Assembly: GCA_903813345.2 (NCBI GenBank)
Contig: CAIIXF020000006.1
Location: 1,614,001-1,678,000, forward strand
From: Owenia fusiformis
Lineage: Eukaryota > Annelida > Polychaeta > Sabellida > Oweniidae
Direction of reading: 5' to 3'
DNA: 64,000 nucleotides
A program made the position numbers and the translations under genes. This document shows positions 48,031 through 62,127 of the stretch, piece by piece. The first letter of the stretch is position 1; each line of letters starts with the position of its first letter. Under the pieces are notes generated by a model. That model was not told the origin of the DNA. It ran no database searches and saw nothing but the letters and a program-made list of their open reading frames with translations.

Positions 48031-48178
48031 ATGAGCAAGCAAATAGTAGGAAGAGAACGTGAGAGAATTCCACTGGGTCAGAATTCGAACTATCAAAATG
48101 TTGAGAATAATAATTGCAATTCGCCCCCCAGTGCTCAGGAACTGAGTGAAATGATCGCCAGGAATAAATATATTGAAG
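48031..48178 (+). CDS. Candidate first coding exon of an unrecognised gene
   Basis: An ATG opens a frame of 49 codons plus one base, starting MSKQIVGRERERIPLGQ and ending KYIEG at a strong donor, AAG followed by GTAAGA. An acceptor-like TTTTTATACAG lies just before the start, so it may be the first coding exon behind a 5' untranslated exon. The peptide is hydrophilic, with an Asn-rich middle and a possible helix (SAQELSEMIARNKYIE). I do not recognise the family. Reading through the donor reaches a stop 20 codons later. No partner exon was found in the next 16 kb. Confidence 0.4.
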
Positions 48179-48564
48179 GTAAGAAAAAACTAATTAATTA
48201 TGAACCTACCATGCGATCTGTCTGCGTTGTGAAATGTTCTTAAATTTTCTTCCCTCTTATCGCGTTGGGACAATTGAGAGCGATTTTAATGGAATTATCA
48301 ATTATGAAGCATCTTAATTGAGATTGAATATATGCAACAATTTTTGATCGATTTAGTTTTTATTTTTATATTCGCGCGGATTATTGATGTTTTCTAAAAC
48401 TTTATAATTGCATGATTGTAACGTTGCCGCAATAATAAATAACATACACTGTAATTAGAAGGTAAATAAAATATTTTAAATGATGATATTAATCACTTAA
48501 TTATAGTGAAACATAATATGGTTAGTTTGCCAACATGTGGTGAATTGATAGAGTCAGGTCAGAG

Positions 48565-48635
48565 GTGGGTCTTCGAACGGGAATTAACGTCCACCCGGGA
48601 CAGCTAGCGACTTGCGCGTCAACCATACCCGTTAC
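48565..48635 (-). repeat. tRNA-like sequence (probable SINE head)
   Basis: On the minus strand TGGTTGACGCG (about 48614-48624) could be an A box, and CCCGTTCGAAGACCC (about 48568-48582) closely resembles a B box. The spacing is tRNA-like, but a full cloverleaf with matched acceptor stem is not evident. Confidence 0.35.
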
Positions 48636-51600
48636 TTCGACATATGCGTGCCCAAAGGCACTTTGTGGCCACGTTCAACCATGGTCAACTATTTTTCAAC
48701 ATCACATAATTTAGCGGAATTATATGAACAAAAATACATGATTTTGCACAACTGCGTGGAAATCATATGCATATATCAACCTTCTTAGAAAGTCCTAGCT
48801 AGGATGAAGAAATTTGTCCTAGTAGTTCTTGTCATTCAAAATATCTATAGGGAATAAATTAAAAGTCAGAGGCTATAGTTAAACTACACGCAATTTGAAT
48901 TCGGATTACACAAAGTCTAGTTAAATTATTGATGTGAACACGTCGCTATGTATTATTTCTTAAGAAACTGAATAAATATGTATATACATTATTTATCATT
49001 TGAAAAATGACTTCACTTTGATGTATATCGGTACACATTCTTGAAGTAGATCAAAAATAAGGTAGATAAACACTCCACTCATCAAATACATGTACAGACC
49101 CTCGAAAATATCAACCAGTAATTTCTACAATACCTTAATTCATTTTTGTATATTTAATATAGGATTTATGATTTTTACATTTATAATTTATAAACTTTCA
49201 ATTAGTAAGCCAGAGCAACTCTGTAAGCATTGATGCGAAACCGCATTAACATCGTGAAATTCTAAACAGAATCTACAAACACGATTCGCTATTGTTCGCA
49301 ATCGCGAGAATATTAAAGTTCTGAAAACCGAAGCGGAATTTACTGCTATTAATAATAGCAATTAGTTCCTTCCTCTAGTCAATATTGTAAATTATTTAAC
49401 TGGTCTTTCATTGAAGACCCAAGAGGCTTTGCATCAATAGATCTGACAATAGTAACTCGGGTATTGTTTGGCATTCAGAACCCTGTGAGTAGGTATTCTC
49501 TCTTTCTAAACCAATGTATGCAATAAGCCCTCATGACTCTTCACCCTAACACAATTGAAGGATTATATCCCTTCCCGTGACTTCTGCTAATCTGATAATG
49601 TACGTCTTCAGTTAAAGGATTCGCAACAGTTTATTTTATGGTAATACTGACGCCATCAAACATTAATCATATTTTACTCTCGTGATCGGTGTCTTTAAAA
49701 GAAAAAATTGAACTGATCTTATGCTAGAATGTTACAATGCTCTTTGCAGAATATATTCAAGTTGCTGCAAAATTCTCGTTTTATCTTCTCTAACCTTGGT
49801 GAAAATATCCCATTTTCATGATTTATCACATTTTCAAATGGGTGCCAATAGAATATTTTCAGAATCTCATGATGTGGGTGCAGCGTTAGTTGCTTCATTG
49901 TGCGTAACGTTATTGGTGACAAGAACAAATATACTCGTCATGGTCTACCAAGACTATACTCGTGATATTTATATTTAAAAGTGTAATATCAACTTAATCT
50001 TATATAATTTTACTGAGGACCAGGAAGGTCTTTAAAAATAAAACAAGTCTATAATGTTTGGGTAAACGCGTTGCCACAACCAGTGCCAAACAGTATCAAC
50101 ATCGCAAAAAGCAGAGTGGCATTAACAGAAACGTCCTGAAATCAATAATTTCGAAAGTTTGATTTGTTGTTTCACTATGACGCCAATATGTTTTGGGAAT
50201 TCTTAGTTTTACAAATTTCTGACAAATCGACTAATCGGCAAATTCTGAAGCAGCATCCAATTCCTGAATATTGCTCAAGGTCCACAATTTTATGCCGTTT
50301 GCAATTGGTATATGGGGATGCTTTTGCACATGTATGTTGTGACCATCACAATGTATATGTATATATTGGAAGAAACACGTAGATGCTAGATGATATAAAT
50401 TCATTATTTGTCTCTGATTACGCTTATTCATGATGTCGTGTCAACAGAAGCAATGACAACGGCGTTTGTCATACTCCTCCACGAGACCTATAAATAAACA
50501 TCAACATAAATCATGAAATTACCTTGGTGAGGATCGTTTTCCATCTGGCATAATCCTACTTGATAATCTTATTTTGATAACTTTATTTTAATTACACAAC
50601 ACCACTATAAATCACCTGGTTGGATATTTTGTACGTTATCATACGTATAATATGTACAATCCTGAATCAGATGGTGTGATTGAATGGCAAAATAACGAAC
50701 AGTTATACTTTTATGTAGTAAAATTTTAGAAAAAGTGCAGTATATACTTGACGGTCTACCCCAGTTGATGTATTGGAAAGATAAAATTATCTCTTCCAAA
50801 TATGCATTCTGCACTCTCGTAAGTCTGAATTTAATCATGTTCAGTAAACAAAACTAGATTCTGAAAACATGGGATCGTTGACATGATGCACTGATTGGTT
50901 CTTGCAGACCACTCTGTGGTGTCCATAAAATCCCACGCCAATATTGGATACAGTCCATTGCCTGCACGAGATTTCCTTTTTATTGAAAAAATATATAAAT
51001 ATCATGAATGTGATCGTAACATTGCATGTGAACTTGTCGATCTAGGCACATGCCTTGAGAAAATACTAAAACAATTTTGACAATTTCGTAGGGAGATTCC
51101 CTGATTAGTTTTCTCCAAGACTAGAGTAATCGGATTAAAAACTCTAAGTAAGATAGATATCATGGCTGCTTTTATTTTGCTCCTTTCTATGAAAGAACGA
51201 CATCTTACACAAACGCGTGTCACCAGATTTCAATGAGAGCCCTAGTGATAACTTCTAAATACATTACATTAAACGCTTGGACACATGTTTAACCTCAATA
51301 GTAAGACTTATACACCATTTGAGGCAAACTTTCACTTAAGATGACAAACTCTCCGAAGCGTTGGTTCTGTGGTTTTTAGTCGTAGATTCTTATAAAACGT
51401 TCAGATATCATCGTAAGGGAACCCAACGTGAAATTTCTAGTGACACTAGATGTAATCATCCTAACCACGGGGGACTTGTGATTGTCAATGGTTTTGACTT
51501 TAACTCAGGTGTTTTACCTAATACTACATCTAATTTAATTTGAACTGAAGCCAAATTTTGTTATATTTCATTTGGTGGTGTTTATAGTTCTTCCTTTGGG

Positions 51601-52680
51601 ATGAAATTGTATATAATCCGTGTCGTCTGCTGTACTAAAATTGAACAAAATCTCAGCTTTGATGAATATTCCAAGAATCTGAACCGTTTAATGGTCTATG
51701 TCTTTAAACCCGTGTATACAATGTAGTATACTAAAAATAAGGAACAAATTACAATAAAACTTAAAATGAAAATGACAACACAAGCAGAACACATACAGCT
51801 TTACCAGTTTTTATTCTAGTAGCAGGCCATGCATTCTTGTGTCATATGAACATTTATAAAGGTCGAACATTTGCACTGTCGTTTGACATGTCTAGAATTT
51901 TGCAATAGTAAATTCATTAGACGATGAACATAAAAATTCTAACCTTTCAAAATTTTGTCCCATATGCGATATATTTTACAATAAAGGTCGTAATACTTTA
52001 CAATAAAGTGCATGTATTAAGAGTCGAAAGCGTTATAATGATCTTTTAATAGCTAGGGCCACTTACTCTAAGGGTAAGGGGACATAACAGGGCTCTGTTA
52101 TAATAGCGTTACAGCCAGATAATTAGCTTTAGATGATAATTCGTCTGGTAATCACTATAATTTAGAGTCTTGTTATTATGGGAAATTATAATCTAGTTAA
52201 CAAAACCTCACAATCAATGGAAGTGGACACCTTGCGCCTAATGGTTACCGTTTCCTAATATATCTTTATTGTGAATATATGTTTCCAAAAGCATGTGACT
52301 TCTTTTCAGTTCATTCTTAAAACCTCATATAGGTTTTATAAATGCTTGAAATTCTTTATTCCAATTTGTTTGCGTTTCATCGATGATGTCAGTCCGTCTT
52401 ATAAAATGGATGCTTTTGGTTGTTATACTACCAACTGCCGTTGTGCACAATCATTTCTAGGTTTAAAACACTAAAACTTTTATTTCTATAAATGGTCTTA
52501 AAACGTACTGCATTTAATTATTTTATATCAATTTAGCTCTACGCCTTCTTTCCAAAATTTTATGTCAGTTGAACATCTTAAGAAAAAGTGTCTTCGTCAA
52601 TACATAAAAAACAAAGAAAGACAAATAGCAGTTAATAGGTATATAAGATAATATAGCATATAACTTTCTACCATACCTAC

Positions 52681-52732
52681 CATGGAGAATCATTGGAAAG
52701 TATTCCATGGCGCGCGGCATCTCGATTTTCAC
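52681..52732 (-). CDS. Candidate 52-nt internal exon, unrecognised
   Basis: On the minus strand an acceptor ATAGATTTTTCAG precedes 52 bases ending at CATG followed by GTAGGTATG. The segment is open in frame (VKIEMPRAMEYFPMILH), contains two further ATGs and is more GC-rich than its surroundings. The length is 17 codons plus one base. Chance splice sites are common, so this is weak. Confidence 0.25.
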
Positions 52733-55700
52733 CTGAAAAATCTATAAATGAGTTTAGAAAGGAATAAGATGTTCACTAAGAGGATTACGTTCCGACGTGA
52801 ACTGCTTATCGTATTCAAGGAGGTTTTTTCAACCTAGTACTGTGATAAGATGATGTGAAAACATGTTCAAGATCTGTAAACCCTGTGTATGTACTTATAT
52901 AATGTGCTAGTGGCAGCAGGAGGTAAATATGATGAGTATCTTATGATTGTTCCAAATGTGCATATGATTGGTTGGTGATGCATTATTTTGTTATCCAAAT
53001 TGATGCGGTATAACTTGAAACTATTTTAAATGTTGGCGTAAAGGGTCGCGAGACCCGGATTTAATCAGTTAATGTGCTGAAGCTCTCTGTAACTAACTCC
53101 TAGCGATGATTGAAGAGACTGAGAGAATGTTAAAATGATGCAGTAACCATGTAATGGATTATCATTATGAGTTCTTTAGTCAATACGCTTTAGGCAATTT
53201 TTAAAATTGGAAATGGAAATAAATCACTGCCTAAGTTGGGCGCATTTCAGGGTAGATAGCTGACTGCTCTGATATTCTATAGTAGTCGGACAAAAAATAT
53301 TCACTAGGATGTAATTGAAAACTATACCCTTCAGTCATGTTTCTGATGCTCCGTTTCAGTGAATTATTCTAAAAATCATGAAACTTCAATTATTTGTCTG
53401 GGATACATGTCGATGAATAAAGGCTCAGCTCGGGTTTCAATTACGAGCGTGTTAATGATTCTTCTCATTTTGATTTTAACGCTTTTTCACAAAAAGACAA
53501 CCCTTTTATGAGCAATTACAGAAACGTAATACCTTTAAACACGGTTTTATTTTTTAAACTGGCTTTGTGGGTACATTTGAGAGGGTTCAAGACACTTCTG
53601 GTGCAGCGTATTGAAATTGTTTTTGAGGTTTTAATTGTTATTTTTACAATTTTTTAAATTAAAACTGAGTATAACTAGCACTAGAGGTGTTAACATTTTT
53701 CTTTTATCTCAGAAATTGATTGTGATCTAAATCAATTATTAATATTAAAAAAGGCTTTAGACATCAGAACAACAGTCGATCAAGTACTGTTTTTATATGA
53801 ATTTTGAAGTAAATTAACTTACAAACGATATTGCAATTAAATAACAAATATCTAGTCCGAGGATGAACCGTTTTTAGAAGAAGGGAGTGTGATGGAAGTG
53901 TGATATCATAAACACGATCAAGGCAGTGTTACAACTGGTCAAGCGTTATCATTGTTTACACCTCAATGCATTAAAACGTCTGAGGGGATTTCCAAGGTGT
54001 TAAAATCCGTGTTTCTATGAGCAGAAAATAAGACACTAGAGATGCCTTCGAGCCGAAACTAATTATAACGATGTCTCTAAATGGGAAAGGGCTGTGGATG
54101 AGCAGTATGGATACGCTTCAACTTCAAACGACTTTTATTCAGTATCAAGCCAAGAAGGTTCCCTTATTCTAAACAATACATATGCGAAGTACGAATAGCC
54201 TCAAATAGGAAGTATTTTGCCGTCATATATTTATCCTTTGTTTTACCATATAGCTGTTTTGATTTTTGCAATGGTTGCTAGTCCATGGCCATACAACGTT
54301 TTAGGAATGTGATATGCCATAAACATAAAATTAACTGCCTGTAAGAGATGCACCTTGTTCCACAAAATGCTTCATCTGATATTTTGATTGAGGTGTAAAT
54401 TTTCAACGTTCTCTATCTCTCAGGTGGTTGTCTACTGATTAAAAACTCCGATCCTTTATCGTAGGATATTCTTTCTCATTAACGTGTAAGATGAATACAG
54501 AATGTTCTCCTTTGTTGGTTTAATTAAGGTACTTGTTCATCACCGAAACTATGGCGATAAAGCCGAACGTCAAAAGTATCAAAATTCAAGTCAATTCTGG
54601 AGAAAGGCATAATGAACGATAATTGTTTGTCCGCTATAAGAGTCGTGTTACAAAAATATAATCCTCACTTACGACAATTCAAATGATTAATCTATTCAAA
54701 AGTACAAATTTATCCAATTTTTTATATGATATTTGTTGTATTTAAGAAATGATTCAGTTGTATTTATTAATACTAATATGACTATTCACACCGGATTGCC
54801 ATTCTCGGCTAAATGGAATCGAATATTAAACGAAGGCATTTTGTTGTTTACATTGAACATGTATATTTAGATGTTACATTTTCAAAATTGTATCTTAATA
54901 AATTAAACTGCAAAAAGACTATGAGGAATCCTGTTGTCGTTGCGTTAGTTATTTAATGATTTAATCATGGCTTTTACAATCGCCGCCCGCTTTAAATTAG
55001 TTTGCCCACGATTTGAATAACTGCCTTTTATATGGTACTCCATGTAATTAAGGTTTACACAACAGATCTAGTTAGTGATCAATTAATGAAAAAATTAATC
55101 AGGTTACACATTACAAATTTTGTACTATTAATTCAAACGTGTTACAATCTTTTTACTTGTTATAGAAGATAGCAAGTAGTATTTCAAAACATGCTGTGAT
55201 TCGATTTTATTTTAAAAATATCATTTTCCATTGAATCTATTTGTATTGAGGCGTATTAGAAAAATACATTTTTACATTTTTGACTCAAACTCAATCTATT
55301 TTACAATTATAAATGGTTAAAACGTTGTGTCCGACTTCTATGAAAGTCTGGCATAATTTATATTCATAGGAGACTATTTCCAATTCTGCAGGATTAATGT
55401 TTCATCTTCATTTAAGTCCATGAATAAAATTCTTAGATTATAAAATCCGTTATAATGTATAAATACGCTCAGATTAATTGCTCGATTAAGCCAAGTGTTT
55501 AGTGATGTTTTAATGTAAAAAGTGCAAAGAATGGTCGTCGCCCATCTGTTGTGGATATAAGCGAAACTGGTTAAGGTATATCTTTAGAAACACACTGGCG
55601 ACATAACTATTTACAATAAAAGGTCTTGCCGTTTTATTTCCAATTATGATGTCAAATTATTGTCAACGTTTTTGGAATTTTTTGCTAAAATCAAATCTTA

Positions 55701-57586
55701 ACTGCATATGTAATGTATACTGAGGTGTGTCGCTTAATCTAACGATATCAAAATAAATAACGAAAAAATGATTTTCGAATTTAGAATGACATTTTTGGTT
55801 CAACCGCCAATCCATCCAACTGGCAATATATTTAATATGGATAAATCAATTCAAATATACTTTTAATTTAGTTACCCACAAGGATCTAATGATCGCTGCT
55901 AGGATTGAATAAATCGAGTGAAATGAGCCTTCCAATCGATCAAGTTCGATGTCAAAATTGAAAGAATCGTATCCTCTATTTTCAATCCTTTTTCAACACC
56001 TCGTCAAAATTGTGATTTGTAAAACTGCTTTTTCTATTCGTGATAATTATAAATATTTCGTGACTTATGCGTCATAAATTCAGTTTTTCGGATTTATAAA
56101 CAAACCGTGGTATGGATTGTCCAATTAATCTTGATACAAGGGCATCGTACATTGTAATCCACACTGTATTTGATCATAATTAGCAGTCTCATTTGAGAAT
56201 TGACTGCATCTGTTAACAATATTTCCTCAATGATCTACCCCAGTTGGTTCCATGTTTAACGCTGTTTCATTGAACAGTTTTATTTTATGGGGTTCGTCAT
56301 TTTCACTCAGTAAAATTACTGTTATATCTAATCTTTTAAATATCTACATGTCGTACACACGTTTATCAATACGTTATTTATATTCCATTTTGGTGATAAA
56401 TGATATCAAGTTGCGACATCAAACAGGTATAAACAGAGGCACTTATAATTATTTGCAATTATCGAGAGTACGGTATGTATACCTAAACATCTGACTACAG
56501 TTTGGTAAGGAAGAAACTGAGAACATCGCCGTATTTAATTGAAAATTATTAGTGTCACTTTCTTGGTCATATCAATTACCCAACAGTATTAGACAAGGGA
56601 AAGCGAACATCGACCACAACAAAACGACATCATCGTAAGAATTACGGCCATCCATATTCTGGTCCCAAATCATTTTTATATTGAGACTGAAATTAAACGA
56701 ATTTCAAATCAAAGAAAAGAAGACTTAGCGCTAGAACTTCAACCTTGCGTCACCAAACCTTATATAGTTAATATTAATAAAACATTAATTTTCACCATAC
56801 GGCTCGTGAAGATATTTTTTCGTGAGAACGAGTATATAAAAGTAGAAAACAATGCTGAAGATCTGATATAAAAATATCATGTTCATATCCGACTATGATA
56901 TTATAACTAGTTCGATATGGGGCGTCAGCAGAAGATATATAATTGCTAAACTCTATTTGAACGCCAGACTTGACAGGGCATATTGACGATATAGGGATAC
57001 AAGAAAAGAAATTAAAAATAGTATGATGTACCTAAACTAGGCTCTCGTCTCGATTCCATAATTTCTTAAATTATTGACCATGGAAGAGTCACCCAGTTTA
57101 AAATAAAAGCCCTTTGTATAAGACTGTCCCATTCACAATTTATCATTTTCATGATTTGTAAAATGTAAATTGTTCTTATTTGTATGTAGGAATAGTTCAA
57201 GTAAACTATAAAAGAGATTGTTGAATTCTGCGCCAGGCTTCAAGTATTGTAGAATGTGCGTACTTGAAGCATGATCCGAGTAGCAATAAAGCAAGATGGG
57301 GATGAGGGGACTGCACTCATGCTTAATCAAACGCCAGATTTTCAAAGGTGCTCAACTTCATCTTATATCCATAGCTAGACCATCTCGACTCTTGTGACTT
57401 GTCTAGACCCAATATTTCTATATACTGGAAAAGGAAAGTAAATTACTAATTCCATCCCATCTTGGTAAATATTTACAGTACCAGTCAAGCCGCTTTCCAG
57501 TTGCGACAAGCCAAAGGCTGCATATAAATTATGTTTAGTCCAGATGTTCACAGGAAAGTCGAAGCAGAGTGCCGTAAATAGATAAA

Positions 57587-57599
57587 TGCTGAATCAGCA
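57587..57599. promoter_or_regulatory. Possible Maf-type site TGCTGAATCAGCA
   Basis: A palindrome that differs from the T-MARE consensus only at its central base. It lies in non-coding DNA with no nearby known gene. Single-site predictions are weak. Confidence 0.2.
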
Positions 57600-58441
57600 C
57601 ATGAGTTTCGAATTCTCCAAATGCTGAATTTTACTGAAACGTAGGCCTACAGTACAATATTTCTGATTTCAATCTGTGAGAAAAAATAAAAGGTAGGCTA
57701 ATGATAATGGTGAGAGATATCAAATTCCATCTGATGATGATGACATTTACTTTAGAAATAGTCATCCTACTTTTTATGACTAACTATAAATCTATCACCT
57801 GAGAAACAATAACCTAGATATTTAAAATTGGCAAAAATATCATTTGTATAAAACAAATACAGCAAGTGCTTTATTTATCAAAGACTCATAACTTTGCAAA
57901 CATATTATTGTTACACTTTGAAATAGTCTTTCTGTATATATATGGATCATGTAATAGGTGTAATTTTATGATTTAGGAAATATGACGAGTTGGAAAATTA
58001 TCACAATTTTACAATATATATTTTTCCTTATCAAAGTTATTACTAATCTCAGTTTTTAGGAAATGAATTTAGGAACGGCATACTTCTTGAAAATATTACT
58101 TCCAACATTGTCCAATATGTGCCCCTTCTAATAGAGACCATATACATGAAAAAGTTAAGCCATATAATGAGCAATGGTCAAATGTAGATAACTAATGAAT
58201 CAAATGTACATTCCAAGGATCTACAAACTGGGTGGATACATGAAGCTATGGAGTAATTCAAACTATCACAATCAGTTATCCAGTGTCTTTAATTCGATGC
58301 AACCATCCAAACACCGCTTCTTAAAAGCTCTGTCACCTTTTTCGGCAAATCTAATAAACGGGTTCTGAGTAACACGAAGTATCTCAAGGGGAAAATAGAA
58401 TGTCTTACACATAAATCGTCCCCAAAAGGCACCCTTCATCC

Positions 58442-58455
58442 GTTGCCATAGTAAC
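58442..58455. promoter_or_regulatory. Possible RFX X-box GTTGCCATAGTAAC
   Basis: This fits the RFX X-box pattern (two GTTRCC-type half-sites). It lies in apparently unique DNA. A cilia-gene or other RFX target nearby is not seen. Similar motifs at 7471 and in the 28-kb array lie in repeats, so chance or repeat origin is possible. Confidence 0.25.
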
Positions 58456-60357
58456 GGATTCCCAGTGGTCCAAACCGAGAATTAACCCATCAGCATTCGT
58501 ATTATTAATTGAATTTGTATTCAACAGGGACTATTTTAATTTAATTTCCTAATACAGGGCCATAAAGCCCCGTAATCAAGTAATCTGTCGATGCTATTTC
58601 TACGCCGAATCTAAAAACCATGTAAATAATTCTATAAAGACACTCGGAGAATCAATTCGACTGCTTGTTTGCACTAATGTGATACAGCAAGAGCTAATTC
58701 ACTAAATAATGCAAATGGATCTTATCGTTTGTAAAGAAATCTTGACAATACGACCTGTACCTTTCTTGGTAGAATTTCAATTCACGAGTCGGAGTTATTT
58801 TTTCAGGATCCTGAATTCGACATTATGAAGGCGATATTTGAAATTAAGCTACTTATAACTCCACAAATAAACATTATATTACGAAAACTTTAAGATGATC
58901 CTGACGGATTAATGTTTGAGAATTGAGAAATATTGTTAATTAAAAAAGTGTTTGGTTTATTTTTCTCCTGAAACTTGATATACAGACTGTAACTTACCAT
59001 CCAATGGCAAATGGAGAATGGTTTTGTTTTAGAGTAATATTTCATGAACGATATATTTATTTGTAGAGACACATTTGAGATTCGATTTGAATCATGTGCT
59101 TTAAGCTTTTAGATTTGCTAAATATATCTGGGCTTTATTCATCACGAAATTCAGAATGAATGCAAATTTCTAAGTTTAGTCTTATTTGGATAATGGTGGG
59201 TCCTGGCTCCCGGGGCTCCACTCTCACCTTTCACCTCTTCTTCTTTGTTCCCGATTAACGTCATATTATTTGTAAGTTCAAGTTCATAATTATAATTCGC
59301 TGTAAACCTGATACACTGAGAACTCTTAATGAGTTATGCCAAACCAGAAATTATCTCTTTAAGAAATAACAATTCGGAAAATTCTAGAAGATAATCCCAT
59401 GTTTGAAATGCAATGGCATGAATTGAATCGGACAAGTTCCGTTTTTATAATATATAACACTATCCCCGGGCTAAAGTCGGAAATATAATTATTTGACATT
59501 GCGCACTACAGGTCATCATGTTAAATTAATATCATAAAGAAAACAAAGGCTAAGACAATTATTTGGTTGAGGAGTTATTTGGCTTCTGATTTACTGCACG
59601 CGACAACCCCGAGCGAATTTTCTAAATCATCGACTCAATTTTAAATCGCCCACCCCTTTTTACTTTTGCTTATGAATTCCAAACTTGAGGTCTTCAGATA
59701 GCGTTAATTTTTAATTATCAATCCAAAACGCTAATTGTTTTTATTTGTAATTATTTTTAACACGAATGCTTTTTTGAGTTGTCATAAAGAAATAATAGTT
59801 TAATACTGGTCATTTTTATTACTTTGATTATTAATTAATTATATATCAGATGCTGTTAACAAAGAAACTATTCAGCCGTATTTTAGACTCAAGCGTCCAT
59901 TTGGCTTTCCATTGGCTTTCCATTGGTACATATACATACGTGGGGATGTTGTGTCATCATATCGCGTAGTGCTGTGATAGCTTATTCTATTTTTCATGAC
60001 GTAAAAGTGTCAATTGAAACGTCTAACACAAAGTTGTCCCCAATGAGAATTAATACTTGCGATAGATTGGTCTATTTATTTAATAAGTAGTTACCCATGG
60101 AAATAATATGGTTAATTTATCTAATATAATAGAAGTGTTGTTAACAAAGTAAAATAATTGATGTATTCGTGCTAGCGGTTTGAAGTGCATCTCACTCAAC
60201 GAGGTTAAACGACAGTGACTTGTAAATATCCGTGAATTCCGTATTTAAACTTTTTTTCGTCGGATATTTAATAAAGTTAGGCTATATTTAGGAACGTTAC
60301 CACAAATGTTATTTGATACAATATAGAGAGCATCCGGGATACAATCGGAATAAGGTA

Positions 60358-61061
60358 CACTCCCCTCCATACGTTTGGCAACCCTAACTCCCTCATTGAA
60401 CTATGTGTAAAAGCCTCTTTATGTTTGAATTTTTATTTACATAACGTGAGACACTTATAACACTTATACTATTGATAGAAATGTAACTTAACCTCATTTC
60501 CAATGCCTCAAAATTTTCCAATTTTTTTCTCAATTACAATAGGTCGAAAATTGATGATAAATCTGATGAATTTTTGAAAATCGATATTCCCATGTAAACC
60601 AATGGGAAATGGTAGGTTTGCCGCAGGTCATATGACAGAATATTCATCCATCCGAGTTCTTGCAAAAAATACAGGTTAGGTAGTAAATTGTATTTGCTAA
60701 CTTTATTCAATAATAAAACTGATACGTTTCTTCAGCTTGAAAAAGTTAAATGTCTTGTCAAAGTCAAAATTATTTTTCATAAACTCCTTCCATTGAAATA
60801 ATAACACAGGGGCGAAAAATGATTTTCAAAAATTACTTTGAAGCTCTGTAACTTTAGTATTCATAAAGTAAGCTGACCTATTGTAAGCGAGGGAAAAAAT
60901 TGGTAAAATTTGGAGGCATTAGAAATGAAGTCAAGTTACATTTCCATCAAAAGTAAACTAGTGTTTGTCTCACGTTATGTAAATAAAAATTCAAATGTAA
61001 AGAGGCTTTAACACATAGTTCAATGAAGGAGTTAGGGTTGCCAAACTAATGTAGGGGAGTG
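60358..61061. mobile_element. Palindromic Tc1/mariner-like MITE, copy 2 (both ends present)
   Basis: Ends CACTCCCCTCCATACGTTTG and (right, reverse-complemented) CACTCCCCTACATTAGTTTG are flanked by TA (60356-60357 and 61062-61063). The arms pair over about 110 bases or more. It aligns with 2396-3257 but lacks about 170 bases of that copy's right interior, after TTCATAAAGTAAGCTGAC. Confidence 0.82.
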
Positions 61062-61930
61062 TATCCAGTTGTAGACTTTCAAGGACCTATATATTTGGAT
61101 TCAATTCTTAATGATATATACAATTGTATATTCAATTAATTACTAAACAAGCTTAACTTTTAACAACGTGGAAAATATTTTTCAGTTTTCATGATAAATT
61201 TTTCAAATCTCTAATTTAAATGTACTTCTCTTTCTTTGACAATTTAATTAGGCCATTAAAATTCAAATGTCGTTTTTAACATGAATGCTATATCATTTTT
61301 GTATTCATGCGCGATATTATAGGTCGTGCAACTATGAAGACAACCAATGACTACAAGTGTTTGAATATATTGGCCTCATCGACCTTTTCATGAAGGTCAA
61401 ATCAGACAAGTCATACTGTCAAGTTGTATCTCCCGTCTGATTGTAATTGTCGATGAAATCGTGCCTAACTGGTTGTAGGCACGTGACAAACGCGCGCTAC
61501 CTTCGTCAAGAGTCCATTATTTTTACAGAAATATGTCTCGCATCGGTCATCCAGGCGATGGTTTAAAATAACAGATTCAATGAGTAAATGTCTGCAATTG
61601 GATAGGCATGGGGATTGTGAAAGTTTCATCACTTTATTTAACCAACCAAAAATCTCTCAACGCGTTATTTTGCAAAAAATGACGTTCGCATTCTTTGTTA
61701 ATATTTCACCCATGGCTATTATAACATTCCGTTCTGTAAAAAATGAAAATTGCTACTGATTCGCTATTGTACCTACATGGAAAGCTTTTTGTAGCGCATT
61801 TGGTTAACCAAGATCTACATTTTTAATCCCCTTGTCCTAGATTATAGGTCTAGATGAATGTATATTAATTGAAATAATAAAAAAATCCTATATCTTTTGA
61901 TAGTTTGTATTGTCGTTAAAAGTTTTTAAA

Positions 61931-62127
61931 TGACAAGCAAAACGAGGGTTGTATTTTCTGAAGTGTTATCTTCGAGCAATCGATTCCCGGTGAATAAAGC
62001 GACACCATCTCGAGAGGCTTTCCGCCATCTGGTCACCCCAACAAACCAGAGGACACATGGTATATCAGCCTTCTATAAACACAAGATGAGCAAACACAAG
62101 TTCGTCCTCTGGGATACGATCCGTTGA
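61931..62127 (+). CDS. Unrecognised 65-codon ORF
   Basis: The ATG-to-TGA frame (MTSKTRVVFSEVL to KFVLWDTIR) has less biased composition than neighbouring DNA and a protein-like residue mix. No family is recognised and no promoter or splice structure supports it. It may be a small gene, a terminal exon or chance. Confidence 0.2.

Larger units (their letters stand above)
48250..60355. other. No gene recognised; AT-rich DNA
   Basis: Apart from the short splice-bounded segment at 52681-52732 and two possible transcription-factor sites (57587, 58442), I see no supported feature. Open frames are short and without family resemblance. It may be a long intron or an intergenic region. Confidence 0.5.
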
